The notes beneath the pieces were generated by a model that saw nothing but the letters and a program-made list of their open reading frames with translations, searched no databases and was not told where the DNA came from. Below, piece by piece: positions 23,560-36,000 of a stretch of DNA of 64,000 bases (its first letter is position 1; each line of letters opens with the position of its first letter). The stretch comes from Macquaria australasica (Eukaryota; Chordata; Actinopteri; Centrarchiformes; Percichthyidae). The stretch covers positions 345,001-409,000 of the forward strand of contig SEMN01000411.1 in assembly GCA_005408345.1 (NCBI GenBank). Direction: 5' to 3'. The position numbers were made by a program, and so were the translations under genes.

Positions 23560-24360
23560 GGAGAGTAAAATAGTGCAGATTCAGTCTGGTATTCCATAAT
23601 GATTAAATGTTATGGCTCGGGCTTTATCGTGCATGGAAAACCCTCATATTACTCCAAACATGGCTCTCTTCCTTCCTGCAGTCCTGGGGAGATTTACTGC
23701 AGCAGTCAGCATACGCTCTCGCCACAGATCAAATTAGGGGAAGCAAAAACACCCGGCTCTACTGAGCTATTACTGTAATGATCATTCAATGAGAAATAAT
23801 TAGATTAAATACTTTCCAAAAATATATAGGCAGAATTTATTTAGGTTGAGAGCTGATGTCTCTATGCAGATCCAAATGTATTTTTTAGTTCTTTTTTAGA
23901 TGAAGCGTCACTCTCTGCTCTTTGAACTTCATTAGCAAAGCCAGAGGAATTATCAGACAGGGACGAGGGGGCTGTGTTGGCAAAAATTGGCCTTGGTGAA
24001 AAAAATGAAGCAAATGCAGCTCCTATTTACATATAAAGAGCTCTATTAATCAAGGTAAGTGTCATTACAGCGTGGCTCATTGAGCAGTGGAGAGTGGGTG
24101 TTAAATAAAATTCTCTGTGCTCGGGTGCCTCCGGCAGGCGATACGTCTTGATTTGAGAACTGTCAGCAGTGGTGGGGAGCTGATAGAGGCTGGAGGAGGA
24201 GGAGGAGGTGGAGTATTACCCCGATTCTTAATCAGATTGCTGGCGGCGAAGAAATGGAGGGAAAAAAAATGGAGGAAAAGAGCGATGGAGAGGAATGTGT
24301 TTCCCACATACTGAATTTATTTTGCCCACCCGCAGAGACAGATTGTTGCACACAGCTCAC
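23560..24360. promoter_or_regulatory. Candidate conserved non-coding block in meis2 intron 12
   Basis: This is a long stretch without simple repeats or transposon phrases and with many A/T-rich homeodomain-type words embedded in mixed sequence: ATGATCATTCAATGAGAAAT, AATAATTAGATTAAAT, ACTTCATTAGCAAAG, AAGAGCTCTATTAATCAAGG. Open frames inside it (for example a proline-rich minus-strand one near 24200) come from a GGAGGAGG tract and are not genes. Enhancer status is inferred from texture only. Confidence 0.35.
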
Positions 24361-24956
24361 TATAAAATAATTTTATAGACCAGGTGGTATAATCTCACCT
24401 TTACTCCAAACATCACTTCTAGGTGTGTGTTTTCTCAAAATGTCCTCTGCCCTAAACATTATTTGTAGCACTATAGTGGAGCTTTTGCATGTCATATCTC
24501 AGACAGTCTCATCTATGTGAGACTTAAAGGGAAATTACAGTTTAATACAAACTGGGTTTTTAGTTTATTAGTTTTGTCCACCACTTTTGTCAGTTATGAT
24601 AACACTGTACAATAGTCCAAGGGCCCCCAATGCACCCCCCCACCCCCGCCCCCACACACACACACTCAAATTCTACCCAAACACCAACAAGACAGTCTCT
24701 AAAAGAGGAAAGTAGCTCAAAATTGATCACTTACGTTTGCTGTCAGAAAGACAAAAGCAAACATTGTTATAGTGAAAAGACTACATTAACATGAAAATGA
24801 CTCCAGCAAACATCCAGGGGGCAAAGTCATTTTTCCAGTCTACATTAGATTGGGAAGGAAGGGGAAGAGTAGGGTAGAAGTATGAGTGACAGCAGTGGAG
24901 GAGGAGTGAGTGGGCGACTGGTGAAAATGAAGAGAGACAAAGACTGCACTACTTAC

Positions 24957-25053
24957 TTCACCCTGTTTTTCAGGCTCGCCTCAGCGGAGTGGATTTACAT
25001 GTAGTGCCACTGCCCGTCCATGCCCATGTTCATACCCATGCCACCCATTGGCC
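24957..25053 (-). CDS. meis2: meis2 exon 12: short C-terminal cassette exon with stop
   Basis: The GTTTCAG acceptor is followed by GPMGGMGMNMGMDGQWHYM and TAA (24997-24995), the short MEIS C-terminus. About 38 bases after the stop comes GTAAGT (donor at 24956), giving a 97-nt exon. In mammals this is a cassette exon whose inclusion gives the short form. The donor supports a further downstream exon here too. Confidence 0.93.
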
Positions 25054-28000
25054 CTGAAACGGGGAGTGAAACAAGACCAACAAGATGACAGACCGCTCAC
25101 ATGGTAGAACTCAGAGACCATTATTCTTTACAGCTACTGGCCAGCAGAAGAGTCAAACTGGAACCTGCTATAGAGACTAATGGTATGATGAATGAAAAAT
25201 CATATTAGCATGCCAAGTCGTGCCGGCATATTATCATGTCGGAAAGTGTAACTCTTAACACTATGCCATGGAGATGGAGAGGCACAAAATCTGGTAGGAG
25301 GTCATTCTGGGTTCAGTATCAGCCTTTCTTGAGTGAAAATAAAGAACTTGATCAGGTGTGTGTTCATTTATATGTTTAATGTGCAGCTTCACTGTTGAAT
25401 TAAAGTCAATTTCTCTATGAAACCCTGCAGCTTTGGCCCTTGGTACACAGGAGAGCTTCTTTTTCCACTTTTCAAAGCCTATTGGGCCAAAACCCCTCGG
25501 CCAAAGCATAACTTACCCTCAGAGGGATCACACCAACCTGCTCCCAACAACAGAGGACTGATTGTTGCCATGTAGGCCTACTTACTGTACAGAACATGGT
25601 TAGTCTACAACTGTTTACAGAGACAGCGAGGATGATTACTGTCAGGCTAGCTAACTGGCTTACATAGATGACTTTATGGCTGCATGTTGCAGAATGACTT
25701 GAAACTCAAAGAATCTTGATACATGCTTTTAAATCCAAAATCAAAGAATTAGAGGCAGATTCCTTCGGATGTCAATATTTTTAATTGATCTGCATACTCA
25801 ACTGACTCCTAGAAATGTCTCTGTTGAAATGCTTATTTATTGTAATTTGTCTCCTTTTGTGTTTTTCTGACTGTACCTATGTGTTTGATTTATGCTGCTG
25901 ACTGTCTTGGCCAGGTCTTGAAAAAGAGATTCTTAACCTCAGTGGGACTCTTATGTAAAGGTCTTTGCCTTTATAATATTAGTTTCTTCTGTTTTGCGCT
26001 TTGCTTTTTTCCCATTGGGCTACAGTCTGATGTTACTGTTATTTGTCTTTGTTCACTGAAGATGAACTCAGTTATTTTTGCCTCCAGAGAAATCTTCTGA
26101 ATATTGTGCTCCCTGTTTAATGCTTTACAAACATATATATATGTTTGTTTTGCCCAAGTGAACCAAGAACCAACTGGATGACCAACCACAGACTGTTGCC
26201 TTTAGGTGATGCTATACAGTGGTCATCTCTGAAGAAAAACAGACATACATAACAGTATATGAAACATGGCACGTCACTGTATGTACATATGAGAGTGCTT
26301 CAGCTTTCCCCCTTTTTATAATTGTTGGAAATTCTGCTGACCACAAGCAGGAAATGATGATAGAGATTTTGCCCTTGATGCTTTGATAAACGTATGAGAG
26401 ACTGCTCACCTCCAGGTCGGAGACCCATGTGCTGCTGCCCATCAAGAACGAAGCCTCCCATTGGCTGGCCATCTGGACTGTAAGCTGTACCCTGACTCAC
26501 TGAGAGAGGAGAGGAGAAACAGGACTGTCAGAGTGAGCAACCCAGAGTTCGACAACCACTCTCCTCATTCTGCACCTCCTTCATGCAATCCATACTCCAA
26601 AAGTCTCTGGCTCCTCTGATGCATATTCTGTCTCACTTTTCATACTGTCTTTAAGTGATATCAGTAAGACACAGTTTGCATTTGGATTCCCCTGATCAGA
26701 CTATTGAATGGATGGACATATTCAGTACACTGAACACTGAATTCAGTGCAGCTTTACCTGCTCTGTTGGACTGGTCAATCATAGGTTGGACTATTCTCCT
26801 CCTTGCATTGATAAACCTGGAAAAAAAGAACAATATCATGTGATCTCTGAGGAACATATAAAGTCACTAAATCTCGAGTGGAGATAAAGTGATGAAAAAA
26901 TGAATGAAAATAAAATTCTTTAAAAGAAAAAAAGCTTTACTCATGTAATATGTACAAAAACATTTCAAGGGTCACTTTCTTGCTTTTTTCCCGGGCTTTT
27001 AACAGTATCTCGTGTACTTTTTCAGTGAATGGACTCTGATCAGGAGTCATCCTGTGATCTGAGTATCGAACTTTGGTGACATGAGCAAGTCACATTCACT
27101 AACGAAGGCCATGAGAAATGGTCAAAAACCCTGGAAAAAAGGAAGTAAGTAAACTTTGAGTTTAGAAAAGTACAGACTTGAAAAGTCTTAAATCTATGTT
27201 GTGCAGGTTATGTTAACAGACTGAATCATTCGTAAAATGAGTAAACACTGAGATCCCTAAAATATCCAGCATTTACAAAAACTATCAATTTCATTTGGCA
27301 GCTTTTGAAGAACTGGAACCCCATGCTGTGTCTCCAGGGACTTGACCAATAATCTAGTTTATTCCTATTGACATAATCTGGGGCATTAGGAGAAAGTCAC
27401 ATAGCTTTAAAAAATCTATTGATTTTGGTTTATCCCTGTAGCCTCAGGCTGTGATGAGGCTAACTGCTTTGCCAATGTTTTGCCATTGATGCATCCAGCA
27501 AACAACCAGTACGGTGAGTTTGCATGCTTTGATATCTGTATCAGATAGAGCCGTGGTCGTCGTTACTCGTGGATTAGAGGTGGGCGGCTGTGTAATTAGC
27601 TCTGTCGGAAACCTGATACACTTAAAAGCAAACTCTTTGGAGGATTTTAGAGGAGGATTAGAGTGACGAAGCAATGTCATCTCAATTAATCCACACTTGA
27701 ACTCTGCTCAGGCTGCCGGTAACATGATGACATGCAGAACTGTGTCGTCTGAAACTAAATCCAGGATGTGTGATTGTTTGATTGGACCTGTCTCAGTCTG
27801 AACATGCTTTAATCCTTCATGTCATACATTTAAAAAAATTAGGTTGTGAGGAAGAGGTGGGATATCTCCTCTTTAACCCCCCAACCCTCAGCTTTATCCA
27901 CAGGCCTATAGTCTCTACATGTCTCACCCAGGCAAGCCATATCTTGTTATTTTCAGGATAAGGTAGGCATATTGTATATGTCATCATTTAGCATGTCTAG

Positions 28001-29449
28001 GCTACATGTTCTGGGACAGTTTAATTTAGGATCAAGTTCCAAAAACTGAATAATGAATAACTATGTAAACTCAACTCTAATTAAAATAAATGAAATAAAA
28101 GTGTCTATTTTCTTTATAACTAAATTATAGACCTGTAAAATGAAGCGTTACCAAAAGTTCCATGCAATTTTGGTATTTTTTTTAACATGGTACCATAGGT
28201 ACTTAGGACTTAGTACTGTCAAAAAAGTATTTAAAGTAAACCGTAACCATGCATGTACTGACACCAAACACCTGGATTACTTTGATACTGAAGAAAAGGC
28301 TAAATTTGATGATCATGAGCAGCAACATGTGTATGACATCTGTGTGTTCTGGTTTGATTAAATTATGTCTCTATGGCTCATAGCCAAGACTGAAATGAAG
28401 ATCATATGTATATAATAATAATATATAATATGTACTCTAAAGTCAAGTCAAATGTATATATAAAATGCATTTGAAAAGACGCAGATTGTGCGTGCATGTG
28501 TGAGTGGATATGAGAGCAGTCAGATGTTACGTGACAATGCAGATGTATAGATCTGTTTTTAGACTAACTTACCAGTTGTTCACTTGAAGGATGGTGAGGC
28601 CTGTGTCTTGTGCTAGCTGCTTTTTCTGTTCCTCTGAGGGGTACGGGTGCTGTGAGTGACAAAAAGATAAAAAATAAAAAAAATCCAATAAATAAAAAGA
28701 AACAAATGTCAAAGCGGCGGTGGTGCAGTGGTTAGCACTGTCGCCTCACAGCAAGAGGGTTCTGGGTTCGCACCCGCTGGCAGGCTGGGGCCCTTCTGTG
28801 TGGAGTTTGCATGTTCTCCCCGTGTCCGCGTGGGTTCTCTCTGGGCACTCCGGCTTCCTCCCACCATCCAAAGACATGCAGGTTAGGTTAATTGGTGATT
28901 CTAAATTGTCCGTAGGTGTGAATGTTTGTCTGTCTCTATGTGTCAGCCCTGTGATTGACTGGTGACCAGTCCTGGGTGGACCCCGACTCTCACTCCCCCC
29001 GTGACCCTCTAAGAGGAAAAGCGGTATAGAAAATGGAGATGGAGAAATGTCAAAGCTTCAGCCAAAAACAGCTTGCATTCATTTAGACCCAATTTGCTCT
29101 TAAGTGCAGGCTCTTGTACTTCAAGGGAAAACTCCCACTCAGGAAGTGTAATCATATTCCGTGCCAGTCTCTCCCATGCACAGTAATTCCTGGAAGTGAG
29201 TGCAGAAGTCGACTCTGGAAAAACGGAGGCTGACCACGGCTTGGCCCCCTGAACACTTAAAAAGTGTGCCATTGTGTGACAGTATTTGACATTATTTGAC
29301 ATTGCTTGACAAACGATCGGGTGGGATATAAACAGGCACAATGGTGGCTTTTGTTTGGGGGCCCGATAAGGCTAGGCCCCCCTGTCACCCCCCAACCCCT
29401 CCCCACATTGCTTCATCCCTCTGTCCTCCGGCCCTGGTCCCTCCGCTGG

Positions 29450-29505
<56 letters not shown>

Positions 29506-29876
29506 CAGTGGGAGGAGGGCGGCAGATGGTAGACAGAGGTGACCCGTGTACTGAGAGCAGGGTCGCGGGCCAGTCCCCATTCTGCTGCTGTCAGGCCAGT
29601 AGCCGCCTCCTGTGGTCATCAGTGAAGGATGAGCTTCCAAGCACTTCATTTTTAAACTGCCTTTCAGGCTAAGTGCACGCACACACACACACACACGCAT
29701 ATATATCATTACACTTGCATAGACACTCATAAATGTGCATTCATACACACACAAGCTCAAACACAAGCATGCAAATGTGAATACACAGATGTAAGCTCGT
29801 AAGCTCATGCACTCCATTATACAGCAGTGATTCCCAGCCAGAGGAATTAGCTTAAGGTTGTGGACCAGTGCCAACA

Positions 29877-29914
<38 letters not shown>

Positions 29915-30016
29915 TTCAAATACAACACACAAACAGAAAAATAAGCAAATAACAACAGGTGCAAAAGTGAACACACACAAAAAAAAAAACTGTGCACACA
30001 GAAATGCTGATATAGC

Positions 30017-30050
<34 letters not shown>

Positions 30051-33000
30051 TACTGATGGTATATTTTGCGACGAATACAAGCATCCCTCCCAGCTGTGTG
30101 GCTGACAGTCCAGTGACAGATTACTCAAAGCTCCGCCCTCAAATCAAAGCTCCAAATCGAGGAAAGAAAAGAAAATCTCCCGTCGTCCCTCTGCAGTCTC
30201 CATTTCACACGTGAAGCCAGAGACATGATGTACACCTGAGGGAGTCTTGTTGTGATTCAGTAACTCATAACCAAACCAAAATCATTTACTGACCCCTGTT
30301 TATTGAAATCCCTCAATGCAAAGATCAATAATCGAATAAAAACAAACAATATAAAATTCATAGAACTCTTAACTTTACATCTCCAGTCTATACTAATCCA
30401 GTTGTATAGTTTCTTATTAACCCTTGCTCCATCTTAACTCCACATTTACAGGCTCATGGGATAGTCACTACTAGGCATGCTATAGATTTAGTTTTTCGGG
30501 ATACACTTGCCTACTCAGAAATGTGGCACAATACACGTTCTAGGGCAGTTTATGTGAAAAATAAAAAAAACGTTTTATGCAATTTAAAGTTGTTTGGGTT
30601 CTTTGTATGTCTGCAGGTTTTTAACACATCACTTAATGTTTATATGAATGGAGAGGAGAGTGTCAGTGTTCCAGGGATATAAGGACCATGTTGATGGGAC
30701 ATGCTGAGCCTTTGTACTGTCAAAAAGTATATTGATGAAAAGAAAAAATGGGGATAAACATGATCTGAGTTAGGGCACAGTTCCCATCATGCTGATACAC
30801 AAGTTAAATATAAACCAGTGCGTAACACATGTGGTCGGATGTTTGTCAGTGTAACAGCCTGCAGGATGAAAACTGGGTCTCTAGTTGATTTGTCACTAAA
30901 CTGTGTCGTATCATTGTGGGTTTGGTCAAAACAGACACACGCTCGTGAGTGGCAAACTGAAACGTGTGTGCGACCCGACGCATGCATTGTCATGGTTGTA
31001 ATCGTTCCGTGCCCTGTGTTCTGTGTTTTAATGAACATCCAACATGCAGCTGCTCAAAGAGTTACTACTGAAATTCATTGTTCTTACAAAACAAGCTCGT
31101 ATACAGACCAGTTGTGCCAGGTGTGTGCGCAATTTATGTCCCATTAAAATCCAGTGAAGAAGGCAACTTTCATCAGTTATTGTCTGTATTGGCTGGTCTG
31201 TCAGAAATAAAGTGCTAGATGTCCCAAAACATTCACCAGCTAAATAAAAGCAAATCTGAAATCCTTCCTTTTGGTCCTCCAAAGTCTATCCCAATTTTTT
31301 ACAAAAACATCCTGGCTCCCTGACTACAAATATCAAACCTGCAGCCAGAAACCTGGGTGTAATATTTGAAATTTGACCTTTCGTTTGAGAAATAAATTGC
31401 AAATGTCGTTCAATTTGGATTTTTTCAACTGAGAAGCATCTCAAAAATCAGGTTGTATCTCTCTCTACCCGATCTTGAGAAGGAATGAGAAGGAAAAAGA
31501 AATGTTTTAATCCTGATTAAATCATGTAAAGCACATTGTAACTTTGTTTTGCTGTATAGTGCTGTATAAAGTTTATTTATTTATATCGGTTGGCCCCCCA
31601 GTGTCTGACTAAAGATTTTGCCCTTGCTACTAGCAGTTCCTGTTTGTACCTGAGCCATTGATGTACAGATGACAATGACTTGTTTAATTTGTTGTTTGAT
31701 TTTTACATAATTAAGGTGTCGCAGATGCATGAGTCATGTATAAACAGTTAATTCAATCTTTTCTCTTAACTGAGAAAACAATCAAATTTCAGTTGACTCT
31801 GACATGACACTTGTCACCTTCAGTGGACTCCAGGTTTGCTCCCCAAACTCAAACTTTGGCATCAATCTTTGAATGAGGATAAATGCAGGGTTGCATGGAA
31901 ACCAACAGTTACGACCAGGCTAATGAGCCGATAATGAATAATATAATGAATCGAAACCTTTCACAGCTGCTTTCTCTATAGCTTCCTCAGAGGGGGATCT
32001 TTTAAGGGTCTTCGGAATGGACGACAAAAGCAGGAGGCTACGGCTAGCGGTGGACAGAAACACCCCCCCTCAACGGCCTTCCAACCGCAGGCCTCACACT
32101 GCAATGTCTGACAAAACATAATCCCGCTCCTTTCACACCCTCAACGACTGATGAATGCTTGATCGCTTGGGTGTTGCAATAGGCCTTTCAGACGCCAAAG
32201 TCCCCTTGCACACTTTTTATAGGCACATCCTGCCACGGCAAACACTTGTGCTTAACAAATTAGGCCTGAAAGGGGATGGGGAACAGAGAGGGGATAATTC
32301 AATTATCCTCCTTTTTTATCTGGAAAATCTAAAGGTGGGCTTTGGAAAGGAAGGGATTACTCCGAGTACAGGACCTGTATGGGCCTTTTACAAACTAAAC
32401 AACTGAGGGGTAATAACACATCTACAAGCAGGAGAGGTAGAAGAACTGAGGAGGCAGCAGCGGTGGTATCTTTTGGACCTTGGATAAAAGGTAAAGCTCT
32501 CCTCGTGGGGACTTGCTCACCCCCTCTTACGGAGCCCACAGTGCTGCTGCTTCTGAACGGAAGGCTTCTGATGTTGATTTCTGTAGAAACACTGTACAAA
32601 CCCTGGACTGGTATTTAAAAAAGGACCTTTAGATGTGAGTTCGTCTTTGCTCCAATCTCTTACAATAGAACAAAGATGATCTTAGTTTCAAGATGCCTTT
32701 GGGAAACTTAGTCGGAGCTCATTCCTGGACAAAGAGGCATCATTTCAAACAACTGTTGCCTGATAGAGTGGATGGGGTTAGACAACATTCATTTCTAGCA
32801 TTAAGTGAAATCAATGTAGTGTTATAGAGAAGAAGAAAAAGTGTTGTGTTTGAAATCTATAAAAAGCCACAGTTGGAGGGCTTGTATAGAAAAGCAATTT
32901 AATAGGATTCGGGGTATATTCCCTTACCGTAAGGTGCTGGAAGAGCCATGCTCTCATTATATTTGTGGCCACTTTGGGGAAGATGCCTCGTTTTTTCTGC

Positions 33001-36000
33001 CTCTTCTTGTCCTGGTCATCCTCGTCTCCCGTGCCCGGTGATGCCAGGCTGTTGTCGAGGCCGTCTCCTGTGATCAGAAACAAGAGGAGTCACGTTACGA
33101 GAAAGCTTTAATTTGGCCCTGTCGCCTTCATCCTCCTCAGCGAAAATGTGCCGCAAAAGGGCAGACAGAGGAAGATTGCATTTCTCCAAGATTCCTCCTC
33201 TCACCTCTGCTTGACTCACTGGCCACTGGATAACGAAGAGGAGTTTGTAGTGTGGGAGCTCAATAAAACCAAGAGCTATTAATTCAATCTGAGCCACGCG
33301 TTTGACATGAGGTAATGACTGCGGGAGCTGTGCGCCTGACATGAAATAATGAACGTTCAAACTGCAGTCAGACTCCGTGCTATGTACTCTTATTTATATG
33401 TGACCCCTGTTTGAAATAAGACTAATTATTTCCATATAAGTAAAAGGAGGAAAAAACAAAAACAAAGGTCTAGCCTGTGACTGAAGTATGAACCCAATAA
33501 CATCAAACCCTGTGCTGTTTGAAGTCGGAAGCGAAGCGTTCATTTGGGGTACTGAGAATGAGGTGGGTGGGTCGCTAGGGCATGAAGCCATCACCCTTGC
33601 GTTCCCATGTGTTCACTGAGTGACCCCCCCCCCTGCCCCCTCTACCCCCACCCTCACTGACAACGTCTGTGTTGGATTGTCTGCAGTGCAGCGTCATGCC
33701 GGGCCCTGGATCCTGCCATTAGCAGCATCCCTGTTTGATTTCAGCAGGAAGCTGGCGTGGATCGAGGCAGGAGGCTTCCTTTAAGCTGAGATTTCCGCCC
33801 CTGCTAGCTAACTCACTCCATTTCACAACACAAGGGGCACTCCACTCTCTCTCCCTCGCAGCCATTAATTGTGCATCAGCCAAGATGATTTACTTTTAAC
33901 AGTGGTGGTTATTTTTCTTGCCCTCGGGGCAGAGAAGCCTTGAAAGCCTGCCTGGAGGGCATGTGAATAATGCATCTGAGAGACTCCTCCCCCGAGGCAG
34001 GACAGGAACCCTACTTTTCTTAAGATTTGCCCTAGCATGTCTTTTTGTTTTTAGAGATGCATCAATCAAACGCGCCTATATGAGCCATATTCATGCATAA
34101 ATATTTCAACTAATGAATATTGACATTAAAAAGGAAGTGTTCTAGGGTCGGGGGCCCTGGGGGTTGTGGGAGTTTTGACGGATGGTGTCCAGCTCTGAGT
34201 CATGGACAGGGTACAGGGTTCCCACTGCCTCTGTCCTCTACTCTTTACTTTGTTTTGTCTTACCAACCTCTCCTACAGTCTGTCGGTTAAGTTACTTGTC
34301 TCTGGGTAAAGGTTCCCGCCACCTGAGGGAACCTTTGGCATTTTTATGTACAGTTTCTGTAACTTTTTTTGGAACTGATTGGAGACAAGATTAAGAATGG
34401 GGATGTCATCTTCCCACATACCTACCATATATCAATGTACACAAAAATACAGACAGGCATTGCAACTTACAGTGTTATCAACTCTTAAATCGACATATCT
34501 GTTTGACCATCATGAAAAACATTAATGCTTCTAGCAGCTGCTACCGCACATCAATCTCTACTCTACAAAACCAAATAACCCAACTTCCACTCCCATCAAG
34601 GAATCAGCTAAGATGAACACAAGGTCAAGCTGAATGAATGAAGAGAAACAAAATGGCAATTCAGTCTGATTGTCAGACTATCTATACTATCAGGCTAGTA
34701 TTCTAGCAAAATTAACACCAACAATTTAAAAGAAAATTGATGATAAATTTGATCAAATCGCTAATAAGACTCCTTGTTTGAATTGATGAGACTGGTCCAA
34801 GTCCATTCTATATATAATCACGTCAATCAAAGAGTGGCCTCACTAATAAACAGTGGGCTACCGGTGACTTGAGTTTTATATTTGAGAGGTACTGCAGTAT
34901 TTTTTATCTTCAGATCATCAAGCTATAGTTCATGTATGGTAACAAAAGGCCTCATAAAGAGAAAAAAAGAAAGAAAGAAAAGAACAAACAGGACTTGCTT
35001 GGCCTAATTATATCTAAGGAAGGCACGCTGTTCTCCCCTCCAACCCCCGCACCCACCCTCCACACCCCACCCTGGTCCACCTCCACTCCTCTCCTCATCC
35101 CTCTTTCTTCTGCTCCAGAGAGGGGAAAGCCGCGGGGCAGATCCTCTGCTACACTAATCGCTTCTGACTGTTCCCCGGCAACTCGGCCAATCTAACCAGT
35201 GTGTGACGGTGCAGTCTCAAAGTCGTACACCCGTGCAAGTCTTCCATGCCCCCCTTCACCCCTGCCCCCTCTTCTCTAGCTACACCCCCCCTCCCTGCTA
35301 CAGCCTGCCTGCCAGTGTCTGCACGCGTGACACAGGAGGGGGTGGGGTATGGGGGGAGCGATGGCCATTACCTCAGGGATGGCTGGAGTATTGCCCTAGG
35401 GCTAAGAAGAAAAACACACAAAAAAAACACAGCACCCTAAGATATGAAGACAAGTCTTCCTATCCTTTCTACCCCCTTCTACCTCTGCTGCTTTTATACA
35501 CTCACTGTGTTCAACCTGTGTTGTTATAGATTTATAGCTCTTTATACTATTTAGGTCATTCCGCTTTTTTTCCTTTCTATTATGCTCCTTGCTGCATTCA
35601 AAACATTCAGAATCTCCAGAAATCTCCATCTTACTCTGCAACCTTAACCTAAGTTTGTTGATGAATGATTCCGGACAGCTTTTATATTGGGCAGGAGGTT
35701 AGTAGTGTAACATTGGAACAAATACTGTTCTTACTCTGAGTCAGTGGTTTCTCTTACTCAATAGAATTATGGCTTACAAAAAGTTATATTCAAGCTTTGC
35801 CACAGGGCTGCTCATGTTGTATGTATATGTATGTCAGACAGAGTCCCCTCCATTACTTATTTATTAAATACTTATTGATATATTTATAATTTTTTAGATA
35901 TACTGTAAATCTATTAATGCATATGTACTGCATGCAAGTGGGTTTGTACTGAAATAAAAGGGGTGACATAATCTTACTGCACTGGCAGTCTTGTTTTAAG

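Larger units (their letters stand above)
25054..28572 (-). other. meis2 introns 9-11
   Basis: Intron 9 (26817-28572), intron 10 (26500-26757) and intron 11 (25054-26409) hold no recognised gene, RNA or clear transposon. They are ordinary AT-rich intronic sequence. Confidence 0.6.

Noticed and set aside
24101..24307. Proline-rich minus-strand frame in meis2 intron 12
   Set aside because: It comes from a GGAGGA tract; there is no start context, domain or splice linkage.
29413..29877. 154-codon minus-strand frame with SLSLSL and HTHTHT
   Set aside because: It arises from the compound TG/AG repeat at 29453-29506.
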